64,000 nt of DNA from Aselliscus stoliczkanus (GCA_033961575.1 CM066727.1:115122434-115186433), one strand, 5' to 3'; counted from the first letter of the stretch, positions 23,591 to 36,640 are shown. A program made the numbers and translations. Notes: generated by a model from the letters alone, not told the origin.

Positions 23591-24989
23591 CAACTGACTG
23601 TGGGAGTGTGAGTCAGAGCCACCATGTCAGCACAGTTCCAGAGGCATCATTCACATTGTAGTCTGTGGCGTTCACAGCCTGGGGCTGTGGGCTTAGGAGT
23701 TGTGGAGCTAGACGGGACTCAAAGAAACTGGCAATGGAAAGAGCCTCCCTGAAAAGGGAACATGACCCATTCTCAGTCCTTGGCTCTTGAAATTCCAAGA
23801 GGGAAGTTTGTGGTATCCAGGCTAAAAGCTCATTTCTTGGATTCTGAATTCCAGGGCCCATGACTTTAGGCAGAATTCAGTCTTTCCTGGCTTTTGTGAT
23901 TCCCAAGGGCCCCAAATTGATGAGTGTTGATGGGGTAGCTCAGATGTGGGTGGATGTGTAAAACCTAAATGTGAGGCAGTCTGGACCCAGAATGAGGGTT
24001 TTGATATGTTGTTTCTCCCTGGTCATGCTGGGAGGCAGGGCTGAGAAGGAGTTTGGGGTTCTTGGGAATGAGAGGAGCAGAGTGAGGAGCAGCTAGCTCA
24101 GGGAGTTTCAGGCATCACCCAAGCAAAATAGGGATTAAGGGTCTTCAAAGGAAAGAGTGTAGACCTGAAGGAAGAGGAACCTAGGGCTCAGCCAGAAAAG
24201 ACTTTGTTTCTTAACTAGGGAGCTGAGAGTGGCAGTGCTGCCAGGGAAAAAAACAGAGGCCCAAGGGGCCAGCTGGCTGGCTGCAAGGAGAAGAAAACAT
24301 CAAGTGCTGCAAGGAACTAATTAAAGCTTCAGCCAGGGCCAGGCACTTGAAATTATGGGAGGCTGTGCACCTATAAGTTCCCGCATCTATATTTAGTTTG
24401 AGACTAAGGATTCCACTGCAAGGCCATAAAAATAGTTGAGTGGTTTAGAGTAACTGATGGTGTGTGCAGTCCTGCAGTGGGGGAAGCTGGTGATGGATGA
24501 GGAAGGTGGACTCCCAGCAGGAGAATCAAGGAGGAAAAGCCAGGATCCCAGTGGGGCAACTTTGAAGGGAGAAGACCCTCTCCCCTTCACCAAGCTGAAG
24601 ACCACAGATTTCATCCCCAGTATTTGGAAGGAGGCAGCCAGGGAGCCTTCTAAAGGAGATGTCTCGAGCTCCAAGAAAAGGAAGAAATCATGAAATCATT
24701 TCCAGGTATCTCCCCCACCCCCACTCACCCTGGTACCACCATCACTAGTGCCCATAGAGCCTGAAGACTACGTTCCTTTTTTTCACTTTCTCTTAACTTT
24801 CTCACCTTCTACAGAAACTCTTCTTTATCTAAACGTGATTAATAGTGGGAAAAGATACCTTATTTCCTCAAAAGTCACTCCTATCCCTGGGAGTGGGCAG
24901 GGATGTGGAGAGAGGCTAAATACCCAAAACAACTTTGAAAAACAAGAACAAGTTGTAGGACTTACAATGTGTGTTTTGAAGACTTAAAA
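23591..24989. other. Intron 1 sequence, nothing recognised
   Basis: A 78-codon plus frame (24457-24693) ends in a basic SSSKKRKKS but has no partner frame, homology I recognise or splice context. Confidence 0.5.
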
Positions 24990-26095
24990 TGAAGCTACCA
25001 GAATTACTACAGTTTGGTGTTGGCATAAGGATAGACATACAGATTGATCGAGTCAAATAGAAGGACTGGAAATAGAATCAAACTTGTATTGATTCTTGGT
25101 AAAAGTACCAAGATAATTCAATAGAAAATGATAACCTTTTTAACAGATGGCAATTTAACAGTTAGATATCCATATGCAAAAAAAGGATTTTAATCCATAC
25201 TTTGCACCACATAAAAAATTAATACAAAATAGATCATAGGTCAAAAATAACAGATAAAACTTCTCAAAGAGAGCCGGCCCAGTGGCGCGTTGCAGCGGGG
25301 CACTGGTTCGGATCCCTCATATGACTGTCAGTGACACTGCCCTCTACAGCTAAGGTGGTGAAGAATAGCTCCACCTGGTTGCCTCAGTAGCTAAGATGGC
25401 CGGCGATGGTGTGGGCTACAGTGAAGCAACATCCTCCACAACTAGACTGAAGAACAAAAGGACAGCAACTTGTCTGTTCCCCTTCCCTGATTCCCCAATG
25501 CTGTTCCTTCCCCCAATTCCCCAATAAAATCTTTAAACAAACAAACAAAAAACTTCTCAAAGAAAATATAGGAGAAAAATCTGTGACTTTAGAATATGCA
25601 GAGATTTCCTAGATAGGACACAAAAAGCACAAAACATAAAAGAAAACGAATCATAAAGTAGACTTCATCATAAATTTTAAAAACATTTTCTTTGAAAGAC
25701 TATTAAGAAAAAGAAATAATTCTTAAAACTCACTAATTAAACGACAAGACTTTATAGTGAGATATACAAAAGATTTGAACAGATATTTCACCAAAGAAAA
25801 TATACTAATGATATTATTAGTCATCAGGGAAATGCAAATTAAAATCACGCACCCATTAGAATAACTAAAATTAAAAAGTCTGACAACACCAAGTGTTGAA
25901 AAAGATGTGGAGCATTTGAAGCTCTCATACACTTTTGGTAGCAATGTAAAATGTTGCAATACTTTAGAAAGCAATATAACATTTTCTTATAAAGTTAAAC
26001 ATTCATTTACCATATGCCCCTGCAATTGTATTCCTAGGTGTTTACCCAAGATAAATAAAAATATTGAAACAAAACTATTCATAGCAGTAAAAGAA
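24990..26095 (+). repeat. Old L1 ORF2 fragment, split by a SINE
   Basis: Contains TATTGATTCTTGGTAAAAGT, AAGATTTGAACAGATATTTC and AAATGCAAATTAAAATCACG, the last third of L1 ORF2. The frame is broken. The SINE at 25271-25548 interrupts it cleanly. Confidence 0.7.
25271..25548 (+). repeat. tRNA-SINE with AATAAA tail inserted in L1
   Basis: GAGCCGGCCCAGTGGCGCGT head, GGTTCGGATCCC B-box, tail CCCCAATAAAATCTTTAAAC. The 15-base duplication AAAACTTCTCAAAGA at 25256-25270 and 25549-25563 is perfect, so the insertion is comparatively young. Confidence 0.9.
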
Positions 26096-26099
26096 CAGC

Positions 26100-27480
26100 A
26101 ACTCCACACATATACAGTCAATTGATCTTTGACAAGGGAGCCAAGAATGTGCAATGGAGAAAAGATAGTCTCTTCCACATATGGTGCTGGAGAAACTATA
26201 TATTTACATGCAGAAGAATGAATCGGGGCCCATGTCTTACTACACACAAAGATTAACTCAAAATGAAATAAAGACTTAACATCAGACCCAACGCTATAAA
26301 ACTCCTAGAAGAAAACCTTGAGGGAAAGTTTCATGACATTGGTCTTGGCAATGGTTTCATGGATATGACACCAAAAGCACAGGCAACATAAGCAAAAACA
26401 GACAAGTGAGACAACATCAAGCTAAAATGCTCTCCTACACAGCAAAGGAAACCATGACCGGAGTGAAGAGACAACCGATGGAATGGGAGAAAATGTTTGC
26501 AAAATTATATATCAGCTAAGAGGTGAATTTCCAAAAGATATAATTTCCAAAATATATAAACCCCCTCAACTCAATAGCAACAAAACTAATAACACAATTA
26601 AAAATGGGCTAAAAGACTTGAATAAACATTTCTCTAAAGAAAGCTTACAAATGGTCAACAGGTACATGAAAGATGCTCAAAGTCACTACTCATCAGGGAA
26701 ACGCAAATCAAAACCACAATGAAATATCACCTCACACTTGTTGGGACGCTATCATCAAAAAAAAAAAAAAAAGACAAGTATTGGCAAGGATGTAGAGAAA
26801 TTAGAACCCTTACCCTTACACATTGTGGATGGATGCTATGATAAACAGTATGGAGGTTCCTCAAAAATTAAAAAGAGAGCTACCAGAAATCCCACTTCTG
26901 GGTATTTATCCAAAATAATGAAAATCAAGATCTCAAAGAGATGTTAGCATCCCAATATCACTGCAGCATTGTTCACAATAGCCAAGATTCACAAACAAAA
27001 TAAATGTCCATTGATTGGTGAATGAATAAAGAAAACATATATGCATACAAAAAGCCTTTAAAAAAGAAGGAAATCCTGCAATATGTCACCATATGAACGA
27101 AATTTGAAGACATCCTAAGCAAAATAATCTAAATGGAATACATACATGCACCAACATGGATGAATTTCAAAAGCATTATACTGAGTGAAGGAAGCTAGAC
27201 ACAAAAGTCTACACACTGTACGATTCCATTTATATGACATTGTAGAAAAGGAAAAACTATATTGGCAGAAAGCAGATCAGTTTCAGCTATATGGCAGGGG
27301 AGGTTAAACTATAAAAACGGAGCAAGGGACCATTTAGAGTGATGGCAAGTTTCTATAGCTTGATTGAGATGGTGGTTATACAATTGTAGACATCTGTCAA
27401 AACTTATCAAACTATACACTTAAAATTGGTTGAATTTTACTATATATAAGTATACCTTAATACAGCTGATATTTTTAAAA
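26100..27480 (+). repeat. Second old L1 (ORF2 end and 3'UTR)
   Basis: Starts at the CAATTGATCTTTGACAAGG point of ORF2 and runs through TGGAGAAACTATATATTTAC, ATCAGGGAAACGCAAATCAA and GGGTATTTATCCAAAATAAT to a full 3'UTR (CAAAACTTATCAAACTATAC). An internal A-run is at 26757-26773. The junction with the preceding L1 is abrupt, so it is a separate insertion. Confidence 0.75.
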
Positions 27481-28919
27481 AACCAAAATCTTTTTCTTTT
27501 CCTTCTCACTCCTTGATACTTCATCAAGAGGCTTTAGAATAATTTCTTTTCTAACGTCCCTCTTCCCATTACCCCCAGATCACCTAATTATTAACCCTCT
27601 CCCCAAGCAGCTATTTTCCCCTCCTTTCAACTGCAAGGTTGGGTTTTTAGAGACCAGATGGCTCATGACTGAGACAAAAGAGTCCAGGGGGCCAGAAATT
27701 AGGACGATGAGAAAATCAGGAGTGGGGATGATTAAATGGGGAAAATTGTGGACCGGGGCCTAGGGGCTGAGAGTCCCTGGGAAGTCAGTGGTAAGAGTGC
27801 TGAGTGGCAGATGGGCCCCCACTCCACTACTGCTGGTCCTTAGGAGGGTCAATCGTGGTAAACGAGGCTCTTACTCTTGCCTGGTTTATCTCACTGAGTT
27901 GTGGGGATTCAGTAAGACTTTGGGTGTGAATTTGCAGTGGGAGAAACATAATAAACCCTGCACAGGTGCAAAATCTTATGACTCTTGATGTTATCAGTCT
28001 TTGCCACCAAGGAACTCAGCAACCACAGCTCTGTTGGAAGCCGACTGCCCAGGATGCCATCTTGACTTCCCTTCTCCCTAGTCCCCGCCCGCTGCCAGAC
28101 CTGGGGGCTGGCTTAGGGGTGGATTCCCTTTGCTCATTGGCAGAATCCACCACTGCATAGTCTTCCACAGAAAGCTTTGGAAAGCTCTTAATAAGGCACG
28201 TGATTACAGATGTACCAGCAGCAAGGGGCAAAAGGCTACAGAAAATACCACCTTGGTGGCGTCTGGGTCCAGGAACGACAACTGTTCAGCCCATACCAAG
28301 TCTGAGATCGCCGTGCGGACCTCCCTCTCACCAGGATTTGCTTCTGTCATTCTCTGCTCACTTTCCTTTGGGAGAGTTTTAAAGGTCATCTGGTCCGTTC
28401 CCCTGCCGCCAAGCACTAGAAGGTTACAGAGTCCTGGAGAGAGCTGCCTGCCTCTCCTTTTCAGAGAGCTTTCCCCTGAAAACATGCTGCAGACTCTTAG
28501 ATGTTCATATGCAGAAAATGAGCTCGGTCTTCAGCTGCCCTTTGTTTCTCTCCAGTGTTCTAAGTAGCCTCAGTGCCCCGCGGGCTGCCTTGAGGGCCAC
28601 ACTGAGATCAGAGGAAAGTGGAGAAGGCAGGGAGCTAGGACCTGACACTCCAACCCAGGCAGCTCTGCTTTGGTCTCTTTTACATATTAGGGAGGCCCAT
28701 TAAGTTGAAAGTTTTCTTGTTTAAAAAAAAACAGTTGGGAAAGCATTCTTCTAACCCAAAGTCCTCCTACCGCCACTGCTGCAGCTGGCTGGGTCTCATC
28801 CAGGGGCAGCTCCCCTGGGAGAGGAACAGCTTGCCAGCCCCCCTGCAATGGCCCTTCTTGGCCCTCACTTTCTCACTGGAGGAAGACGTCCTGAATAATT
28901 CTCCCTAACTCCTCTGTAC
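27481..28919. other. Intron 1 sequence, nothing recognised
   Basis: A 145-codon plus frame (28130-28567) has no domain or motif I recognise. Confidence 0.5.
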
Positions 28920-29060
28920 AAACTTTGCCTTGGATGCCTCCTCTGTAAAATGTGGTTAATAACAGAACACCTTTAAAGCGTTGTTTGGAGGATGAAATGG
29001 ATGAAAACATGTAAAGCACTTAATAGAACTTGGCACATAGGAAATACTAAGTGTCGGCTG
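28920..29060 (+). repeat. MIR fragment (3' half)
   Basis: CTGTAAAATGTGGTTAATAA then GAACTTGGCACATAGGAAAT. Confidence 0.6.
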
Positions 29061-29939
29061 TTATTCTTGCGCCCTACTTCTGCCCCCCTCGCCTCTCTGC
29101 CTGTGATCTCAGGGGAGAGGTGTCCCGTCCTCTGCAGCTCCACCGGTCTCCACAGCTCTTCACCCTCTGTCCCCCTACCCTGCCGGTCTTCATGCTGCAA
29201 TTTTCATGGGCCTTTTCTCTTCAGCATATAAACATGCTCAGATCTCTCATCCTAAAAACATTTTTTCCCCCTACAACTCTTCCCTTCCTTCTACAGCCAG
29301 CCTTCCAGTTAGAGCTGTCTGCTTGCAGGGACTGCCTTTCATCTTGGTCTCCTGCCAATGTGCTAGAATGTGGTTCTCCCCTCAGAGCACTCTAACAAAG
29401 GTACTCCCACCAGGGAGACTCCGAGGATCTGGAATTTCTCCGTTCCTGCTTTTGACTTTTCTGCAGTATTCGTTGGCCAAACCCTCCTTCTTGAATCACC
29501 CTCCTCCTTCAACACCCAGGGAAGTGGTCTGCTGCCCTCCCTCCTACCACCACCTTGTCTTCATGGTCAGAAGAGGAAACCAGCCACCATGCTAGGAGAA
29601 GCCCAGATGAGTCCATGGAGAGGCCCAGGTGGGAAGGAACCAACAACCACCACCAGCTCACCAGCCATGTGGTGACCATCCTGAAAAACGAATCTTCCAG
29701 CCTTAGTCAAGCCTCTCCAACAGATGCCCTGTGGGCAGAAAAGAGTTTTCTTTTGCACAGATTTCTGAGCAAAGCAGGCGCTTATTGTTGTATGTTTTGA
29801 GATGGTTACAAGACACTAAATTGTGTGTGTGTGGGGGGTTATAATGCATCTTATAGCAGATTATGGTGTGGGCCTCCCCCTCTCCTCACAAGCTGCATTG
29901 GGGAGGGACCACATCTCTGCAACAGATATTGATTGAATT

Positions 29940-30060
29940 AATACAGGACTTCCACACTGGTTAGCCCTGTGAGATGGACACTACTGTTGCCATTATTCCC
30001 ATTTTACAGATAAGAAAGTTGGCCCTGAGAGAAAGGAAATGGCTTTTACTTACTTAGATG
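29940..30060 (-). repeat. MIR fragment
   Basis: CCATTTTACAGATAAGAAAG in reverse orientation. Confidence 0.5.
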
Positions 30061-30214
30061 GAGATTTTGCAATTCAAACTGCAAACAGTGGACCCCCTCC
30101 CGTTTTCACATTTCCTTAAGAAGGCATCAAGCTGCCCTCTTGCCCTCTCCCTAACGGAAAGGATCATTTCTCCTCTTGCTTCCCCACAAAGCTCAGAAGA
30201 CAATGAGCACTCCA

Positions 30215-30425
30215 TAACTGCTTGCTTATCCATTTATTTATTTATTGAGTACTTATTGCCTGCCAGGAGCTGAACATACAGTAACTATAAAACAATAGAC
30301 GGAAGAGGTAGATATTATCATCCCCATTTCACAGATAAGTAGAGAAATTGAGTAACAAGGTCAAAGCCATGCTGCTAAGAAGAGGCTGAAGGTGGACTTG
30401 AACCCAGGTCTGGTTCCAGGCCCCC
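30215..30425 (-). repeat. MIR SINE followed by a C-run
   Basis: TTATTGAGTACTTATTGCCT, CCCCATTTCACAGATAAGTA, GGACTTGAACCCAGGTCTGG. A 12-base C-run sits at about 30421-30432. Confidence 0.7.
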
Positions 30426-30444
30426 CCCCCCGCTCAGAGGAGGC

Positions 30445-31010
30445 TTCAGGGTACAGTGAGCCAAACAGGAAGCCTGGGTTCCAATTCTAGAGAGACATCA
30501 AGCTGGGTGGTTTGGGACTAGTCACTTGAACCCTTTGAGGTTGTTCCCTTATTTGGTAAATCCACATCACACCAGGTTGCTTTGAGTGTCATAAGAAGTA
30601 ACCAGCATGAAAGCTCTTTGTTGATAATGCAGAATGTAGGCAGCATGGGATTGCTAGTTGTTACTGCCATGGCCTCCTGGCTGCAAGTCCTGAGCCCAGA
30701 TTCCCTTGCTTTTCAGCCCATCTCATGGACCACCACCATGCCCTTCTGAAAATGTGATTTTATTTCATGGAGGCGGCAAACACAGGAGAATGACCTTGGC
30801 ATAGAATCAGGCTTATTTGAATATATATAGCACCTTTGTCATGTATAGCTGTGTGACTTTGGGAAAGTTTCTTAACTACTCTGAGCCCTTCAATTATCTC
30901 TCAAATAGGCATAATGATTGTAGTACTTAATCGGATAGTTGAAAAATTAAATGAGAAAAATGTACCTTAAGACTTCAGCCCACAGTAGTGTATAATAAAT
31001 AGTAGTCACT
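30445..31010 (+). repeat. Two MIR SINEs
   Basis: First about 30445-30640 (GGTTTGGGACTAGTCACTTG). Second about 30790-31010 (CTGTGTGACTTTGGGAAAGT, TTGAAAAATTAAATGAG). Confidence 0.6.
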
Positions 31011-31129
31011 CCACTCTTGAATTAGCTGCTATACTTCCCAATCAAATGGCAAACTCCAGACATGCCACCAATTACCTGGTCAACATTTTCTGAACTGAGG
31101 GCCGAGTCAGCCTGGGTCAAGTGCATTCC

Positions 31130-32100
31130 TTTTTCAAATTTTACTTACACAATACAATGTTATCAGCTGTAGTCACTATGTTTTACATTAGGTTCTCAGA
31201 CCTTTCATCTTATAGCTGAAAGTCTGTACCCTTCTAACAACTGCTCTCTATTTATTCCACCATCCCTCAGGCCCTGGCAACCAATTTTCTACTGTGTCTT
31301 TCTAAGTTTGACTTTTTTTCTTTTAGATTCCACATATAACTGATACCATCCAGTATTTGTCTTTTTCTGTCTGGCTTATTTGGCTTAGCATAATACCCTA
31401 AATATCCATCCATGTTGTCACAAATGGCAGGATTTCATTACATTTTCTTCTATCCGTTCATCCACTAATGAATGCTCAGGTTGTTTCCATGCCTTGGCTC
31501 TTCTGAATAATGCTGCAATAAACATGGGAGTGCAGATATCTCTTCAGGATCCTGTGCTCATTGCCTTTGATATATATCCAGAGTGGGATTGCTTGGTAGT
31601 TCTATTTTTTAAGTTTTTGAGAAAACTTCATACTGTTTTCCATCGTGCCTGCACCAATTTACATCCCCACCAACAGTGCACAGAGCTTCCTTTTCTCCAC
31701 ACTGTTGCCATCGCTTGTTATCTCTTCCCTTTGATGACAGCCATTCTAACAGGTGTGAGGCAATGCTTCCCTGTGGTTTTGACTTGCGTTTTCCTATGTG
31801 ACGCTGAGCACCATTTCATGTACCTGTTGGCCATCTGTATGTCTTCTCTGGAAAAACGTCTATTCAGATCCCTTGCCCATATTTTAATTGGATTGCTTCT
31901 TGCTAATGAGTTGTCTGAGTTCTTTATATATTTTGGAGATTAAGCCCTTATCGTATAAACGATGTGCAAACATTTTCTCCCATTCCATCAGTTGCCTTCT
32001 CATTTTGTTGATGGTTTCCTTTGCTGTGCAGAAGCTTTTCAGTTTACTGTAGGTTGGTTTTTGCTTTTGTTGCCTGGTGCATTCTTTATCACGTTTACCA
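31130..32100 (-). repeat. Old L1 3' end (ORF2 C-terminal region)
   Basis: Antisense L1 text: AATAATGCTGCAATAAACAT, CATCCCCACCAACAGTGCAC, TCTTTATATATTTTGGAGAT, TTTGCTGTGCAGAAGCTTTT. A 149-codon plus frame here is an antisense chance frame. Confidence 0.75.
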
Positions 32101-32149
32101 CAGTGGTGGGCCCACAGTGCTGCTGTCTCTTCCTTTCGTCACAGTGCTT

Positions 32150-32310
32150 CTCCATCTACACAGCATTTTCTTGCATATTTTCTTTTACTCTCTGCACCAC
32201 CTTGTGAGTTATACCTAGTTATTCCCCTTTGCAGATGAGGAAGAGAGATAGGACCTACTTTTCCTGACATCACACAGCTGGTAAGGGGTGAAACCAGTAT
32301 TGTGCTGAGA
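32150..32310 (-). repeat. MIR fragment
   Basis: CCCTTTGCAGATGAGGAAGA and CATCACACAGCTGGTAAGG. Confidence 0.6.
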
Positions 32311-32404
32311 TCCTCTGTTCCTAGGGGTGCTCCCGTGTGGAGCAGCGAGGAAGGCACAAATACTCGAAGGAGGAATTTGATTGAGGCCTTTTCTCAAACC
32401 ATAG

Positions 32405-32790
32405 GAGGTAGCATGGTTCCACAGAGAGCCAGCAGGCTATAGGTTGGGCTACCAGTATCTCAGGCAGATTATTTGACCTTCAGCCTCAGTTTCCCCAGCC
32501 GTGAAAGGGAGGTCATAAAAGAAACGACCTCACAGGGTTGTGTGAAGGTCAAACATAACAACCCATGGCATGCTTAGTGTGCAATGCTTAGCATGTAGCA
32601 GGAGCAGCCTAGAACATCTGTGCCTGGACCACGTGCGCATAAGGTACAGGAGTCCAGCATTCAAAGTCCAGCTCGCCACTCTCCAGTTAACAGCTTGGCC
32701 TGCCCGAGCTTCGCTTTCTTTACCTGTAAAATAGGCTGCTACCTCAAAGTGTGTTTTGAGGATTAAATGAGCGAAGATCTCCAAGGACAT
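32405..32790 (+). repeat. Two MIR SINEs in tandem
   Basis: First about 32405-32610 (GAGGTAGCATGGTTCCACAG, CTCAGTTTCCCCAGCCGTG). Second about 32640-32790 (CTTTACCTGTAAAATAGGCT, GAGGATTAAATGAGCGAAG). Confidence 0.6.
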
Positions 32791-33479
32791 CCCTGCTGCT
32801 CCTAGACAGGGAGTTCCTCACCCTCAGCCCTGGAGCTAAGCCCTCAAAGCCTCACAGTAATGCCGTGGGGGTGGCACAGCCTCTACCTACATCCAAGTTT
32901 AATGATTAGGAAACAGACAGAAGAGGATGGAAGCCTCAGCCGGAGGCCCCAGGCTGTGCCAACCTCCAGCTCTCCAGGTTCTGCCCACCCGCCAGGGCCC
33001 AGCGCCAAAGCCATTTCCCCTGTAAAGTCTTCCCTAGCACATCCTGTGCCCGCTCCCTACCCCTGCCAGCCTCTGCCCCTCCCTGGGCTGTGGCACTCAC
33101 TTTTGGACCCCCACAGTGGCCTCTCTGTGACACTAGCAGGCTGCAGCATGGACCTATCCAAGTTGGATTGCCAACGTCTACATACATGTTGCATTTCCCT
33201 GTTGTAGAATGAGCTTTCCAGGACGGAGCACACAACTGTGACCAATTCGTGTCTATGTCCAAGACAGTATGTAGCCTGGCTTGTGGCATATAGTAGATAT
33301 CATGTGTAGACTCAGCATGTGAATAAATCTCTATTACTGAGGATGCTAGGGAGAAATGGGAAATTAAACATGTACATACATGAACCGTGCATGTGCATAG
33401 AGACAAACGCCCACGTATATACCACAGAGACACCACCATTCTCATAAGTGCGAGGCTGTGTGCAAGCCCATTCCATACA

Positions 33480-33570
33480 TTCCCTCATTTTAATCCTCAT
33501 TTGAAGAGATGAGGAGGCTCAGAGAGCCTACGATACCTGCTTAACATCACACAGCCTTGGCATCAATTTA
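33480..33570 (-). repeat. MIR fragment
   Basis: GATGAGGAGGCTCAGAGAGC and AACATCACACAGCCTTGG. Confidence 0.5.
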
Positions 33571-34074
33571 GCAGTCTTGGGGAAGCTTATCTCAGACCAG
33601 GAAACTCAGCCTGTAATTTCACCCAGCCCAGCCCCATAACTGTCAGGTTTCCTCTCAGCCCCTGAGTTGCACACTGCCCTCTCTGCTTCCTGCCCAATGG
33701 GGTAGTACTACCAGCAACCCCAGGGCCATTCAGCTGCCTAGCTCAGAGCCTATTTCTGTGAAGCCCAGCCTCCTTTGTAGGGTGCCCAGCGCCAGGCAGG
33801 GAGTCTCAGTGTGAATGACAGAGCCCGGAGCTGGGCTGCGCCCTGCCAGCCTCACAAGAGATTTTATTACCTGGCAGACGGGTGCCTGGCTGCTGGGTGA
33901 AACCAGCTAGAAAGGACAGACCAAGGCCATCCAGCCCATGCCGGTCTCAGAGCTGCTTCGTGCCGCGTCCTACCTCACAATGCCAGAGCAGCATGCCTCG
34001 CGGCCATACTCACCCACCCAAATCAATCATGGGCATGCATTGTTTTCCCAGGAATAGTAAGATAAGTCCCCATC

Positions 34075-34310
34075 AATAATAATGATTGCATTTGTGCAGT
34101 GCTTCTGCTTTATAAAACAATTTTGATGCCCTAAGAATAATCCCAGTGGATAATGGTAGTGGTAACAATAATATTACATATTATAATTGTAATTAATGTT
34201 AACACTAACGCCATTTGATAAGAAAACCAAGGCTGAGAGAAGTGGGATTACCTCCTGATAGCCCACAGCTGAGACGCTAACCCCATGCTTTTCCAGTGCT
34301 GCACACCGCC
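34075..34310 (-). repeat. MIR SINE
   Basis: Starts with the AATAATAATGATTGCATTTG 3' end and carries AAAACCAAGGCTGAGAGAAG. Confidence 0.6.
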
Positions 34311-34714
34311 CCTGGGACCCTCTGACTGCACCTCTCAGCCTCACCCAGGCATCTGCAGGGGCGGTGCCACTGGGCCGAGAGGGCAAGCTTTGAGCCTGCC
34401 CTCAATAGCACAGGCACACTCTTGGAGCTGGACAGAATCATAAAACCTCATCCAGGCAGCCCCACAGCTTCACTTGACTCTGAGCCATCTGCTCATGCGT
34501 GCCCACCAAGCTCACATACCTACAGAAATACCTGTTGCATCTGGTAAACCAGCTACACTCAACATGTTTTTATACACCTGCTTGGGTGGCGGCAAAGATT
34601 CATACATATGAACATACACACATGTCCCTTGGTGCACACATATACTAACATGCACACCTCACTTCATGAACATATCCAGAGCTCTCATAAAAATGCACAT
34701 AGGTCCTAAATGTA

Positions 34715-35628
34715 CAGTCATCCCTCGGTATCCTCAGGGGATGGGTTCCAGGATCCGCTGTGGATACCAAAATCCTTGGGTGCTCAAGTCTCTTGTATAA
34801 ATGGTATAGTATTTGCATGTAACTTACTGCACATCCTCCTGTTTACTTTAAATCATCTCTAAATTACTTAAAATATCTAATACAACGTAAATGCTATGTA
34901 AGTAGCTGTTACATTGTATTGTTTAGGGAATAATGCTAAGAACAAAAAAGCCTGTACACCATTCAGTCACAACTATGATACCTAAGGATACTACACAGTG
35001 CACATCAGCAGCCATGTAAAATCTTTTCTGCAAATATTTTTTTTTTTTTTTTTTTAGCTGAGCCATCCTGCTACCTATTGGCAGCTCAGCGGCTGCTCAG
35101 CTCAGACTGGACATCGAACTGCTGTTGCTCAGAGCTCAGCTCGTACTCTTTTTTTTTTTTTTTAAGATTTTATTGGGGAATTGGGGTAGGAGAACAGACA
35201 AGTTGCTGTCTTTTCGTTCTTCAGTCTAGTTGGGGAGGACGTTGCTTCACTGGCCCATGTTGGTATCCTCATTGCGCTCTTCCCGAATGAGGCAGATCGG
35301 TCGCTGGCCTCTGGATGGTCGCTCACCGCAGCTATTGGCAGCTCACGCTGGCTGCTGGCCACTCACTGCAGCCCATGGCAGCCCACTGCAGCAGGGACTG
35401 CAGCGTACACCTCGCCAGGGCTTGCACAGCCCAGCTCCAGATGGAGCTGTTGTTAGCTGTAGAGGGCAGTGTCACTGGCCCTCATATGTGGGATCCGAAC
35501 CGGGGCCGCTGGCATCCCAAAACCAGCTCTTAACCAATGCGCCACTCGGCCGGCCCTCTGCAAATATTTTTGATCCACGGTTAATTGAATCCACAGATGC
35601 ATGACCCACAAATATAGCGGGCTAACTG
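34715..35628. mobile_element. MER2-like Tigger DNA transposon split by a composite SINE
   Basis: Left end TA|CAGTCATCCCTCGGTATCC, interior TTTAAATCATCTCTAAATTA and ATTGTTTAGGGAATAATG, right end GATCCACGGTTAATTGAATC ... GGGCTAACTG|TA. The TA target duplication is present at both ends (34713-34714 and 35629-35630). About 0.5 kb of the span is the SINE at 35041-35556. Confidence 0.8.
35041..35556 (-). repeat. Composite SINE (full copy plus SINE fragment in one insertion)
   Basis: One 14-base duplication, TCTGCAAATATTTT, at 35027-35040 and 35557-35570 encloses two parts. Reading leftwards: a complete SINE from GGCCGGCCGAGTGGCGCATT (35554) to AATAAAATCTT plus A-run (about 35151), then a 95-base piece of a related SINE (35057-35150) and a second A-tail (35041-35056). 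Confidence 0.8.
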
Positions 35629-36089
35629 TATTCCCAGTCTCACACTCAATATAAATTCCCCAAACCTGTGCACACATAATCCTGCACGCACATTTACATG
35701 AATGCACACACACTCACTCTTGGATATGTACTCGTAGATACACATATACATACTGTCATGTATGACACTGTATGTGTAGGCATGTGCACACACATCACAC
35801 ACACACAGGACTGAGACCATGCGATGACTTGCAAATCATCGCACATGTGGATGGCATTCTTCCAGTCCTCTAGGCCAGTGCTGAATGACATGAGAGAGAT
35901 GAGTGGGCCCAGGGTCAAGTTCAGAGCTGCAGCAACATGAACAACTGTCATATGGGCATGGAGCCTCCAGCTTTTTGTCCCTGAACATTGAGCCATGTTC
36001 TGGATCAGGCCTTGCCTGGGGGAGCACTTCCCACACCATAAAGGACCTCCCCCAAGAGTGGGGATAGCTATGTCAGGATATAAGAGGCT

Positions 36090-36290
36090 AAAGCTTCCAT
36101 GTGAATCTTAAAGATGCCACTTTAGCTGTGTGACCTTGGGTAGGTCACCTTAACATCTTTGAGCCTCAGTTACCACATCTGTGAAATAAGGGTAATAATA
36201 CCTTCCTATTAGGATGGTGTGGATGAAATGAGATAATAAATGTACATAAATGCCTAGCAAATAGCAGAAATTAGTACATAGATGTTGAAA
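36090..36290 (+). repeat. MIR SINE
   Basis: CTGTGTGACCTTGGGTAGGT, TTGAGCCTCAGTTACCACAT and GATGAAATGAGATAATAAAT. Well preserved. Confidence 0.75.
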
Positions 36291-36640
36291 GAAAGATTGA
36301 ATAAGTGAACATCAAATGGTTGTGGGTTGCACTCTGGAGCTCTTTGTGCTGAACTGCTCTCTGTCTTCTGCCCTTTGAACCCCCTAGCTGTTTTCTGCAG
36401 CAACGGGTCACATCACTTCCCTGCTCAAAGTCTCCACCCCCAGGACCTCTCATTATTATGCTATTGTTTCTCCCATCTTAACAAACAATCTTCAGTCTTG
36501 AACGCAATTCTCCATGCAGCTATCATCCAATTTCTGTACTCCTTTTTGTAGCAAAACTCACCAAAGTGTTTTCAGAGTCCAGAGTGCTAGCCATTACACA
36601 ATGGAACCTCCCTTCACCAAAGAGTCTTCTATCCTCATTT

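Noticed and set aside
21105..23790. Exact 20-base repeat ATTCTCAGTCCTTGGCTCTT near 21106 and 23771
   Set aside because: Flanks do not match. Too short and isolated to call a duplication, probably chance or a decayed repeat.
24457..24693. 78-codon frame ending in a lysine-rich tail
   Set aside because: Looked at as a possible exon or processed pseudogene. No matching family, A-tail or duplication found.
28130..28567. 145-codon plus frame in intron 1
   Set aside because: No recognisable domain, codon character or splice context.
31494..31943. 149-codon plus frame
   Set aside because: Antisense of an old L1 ORF2 tail.
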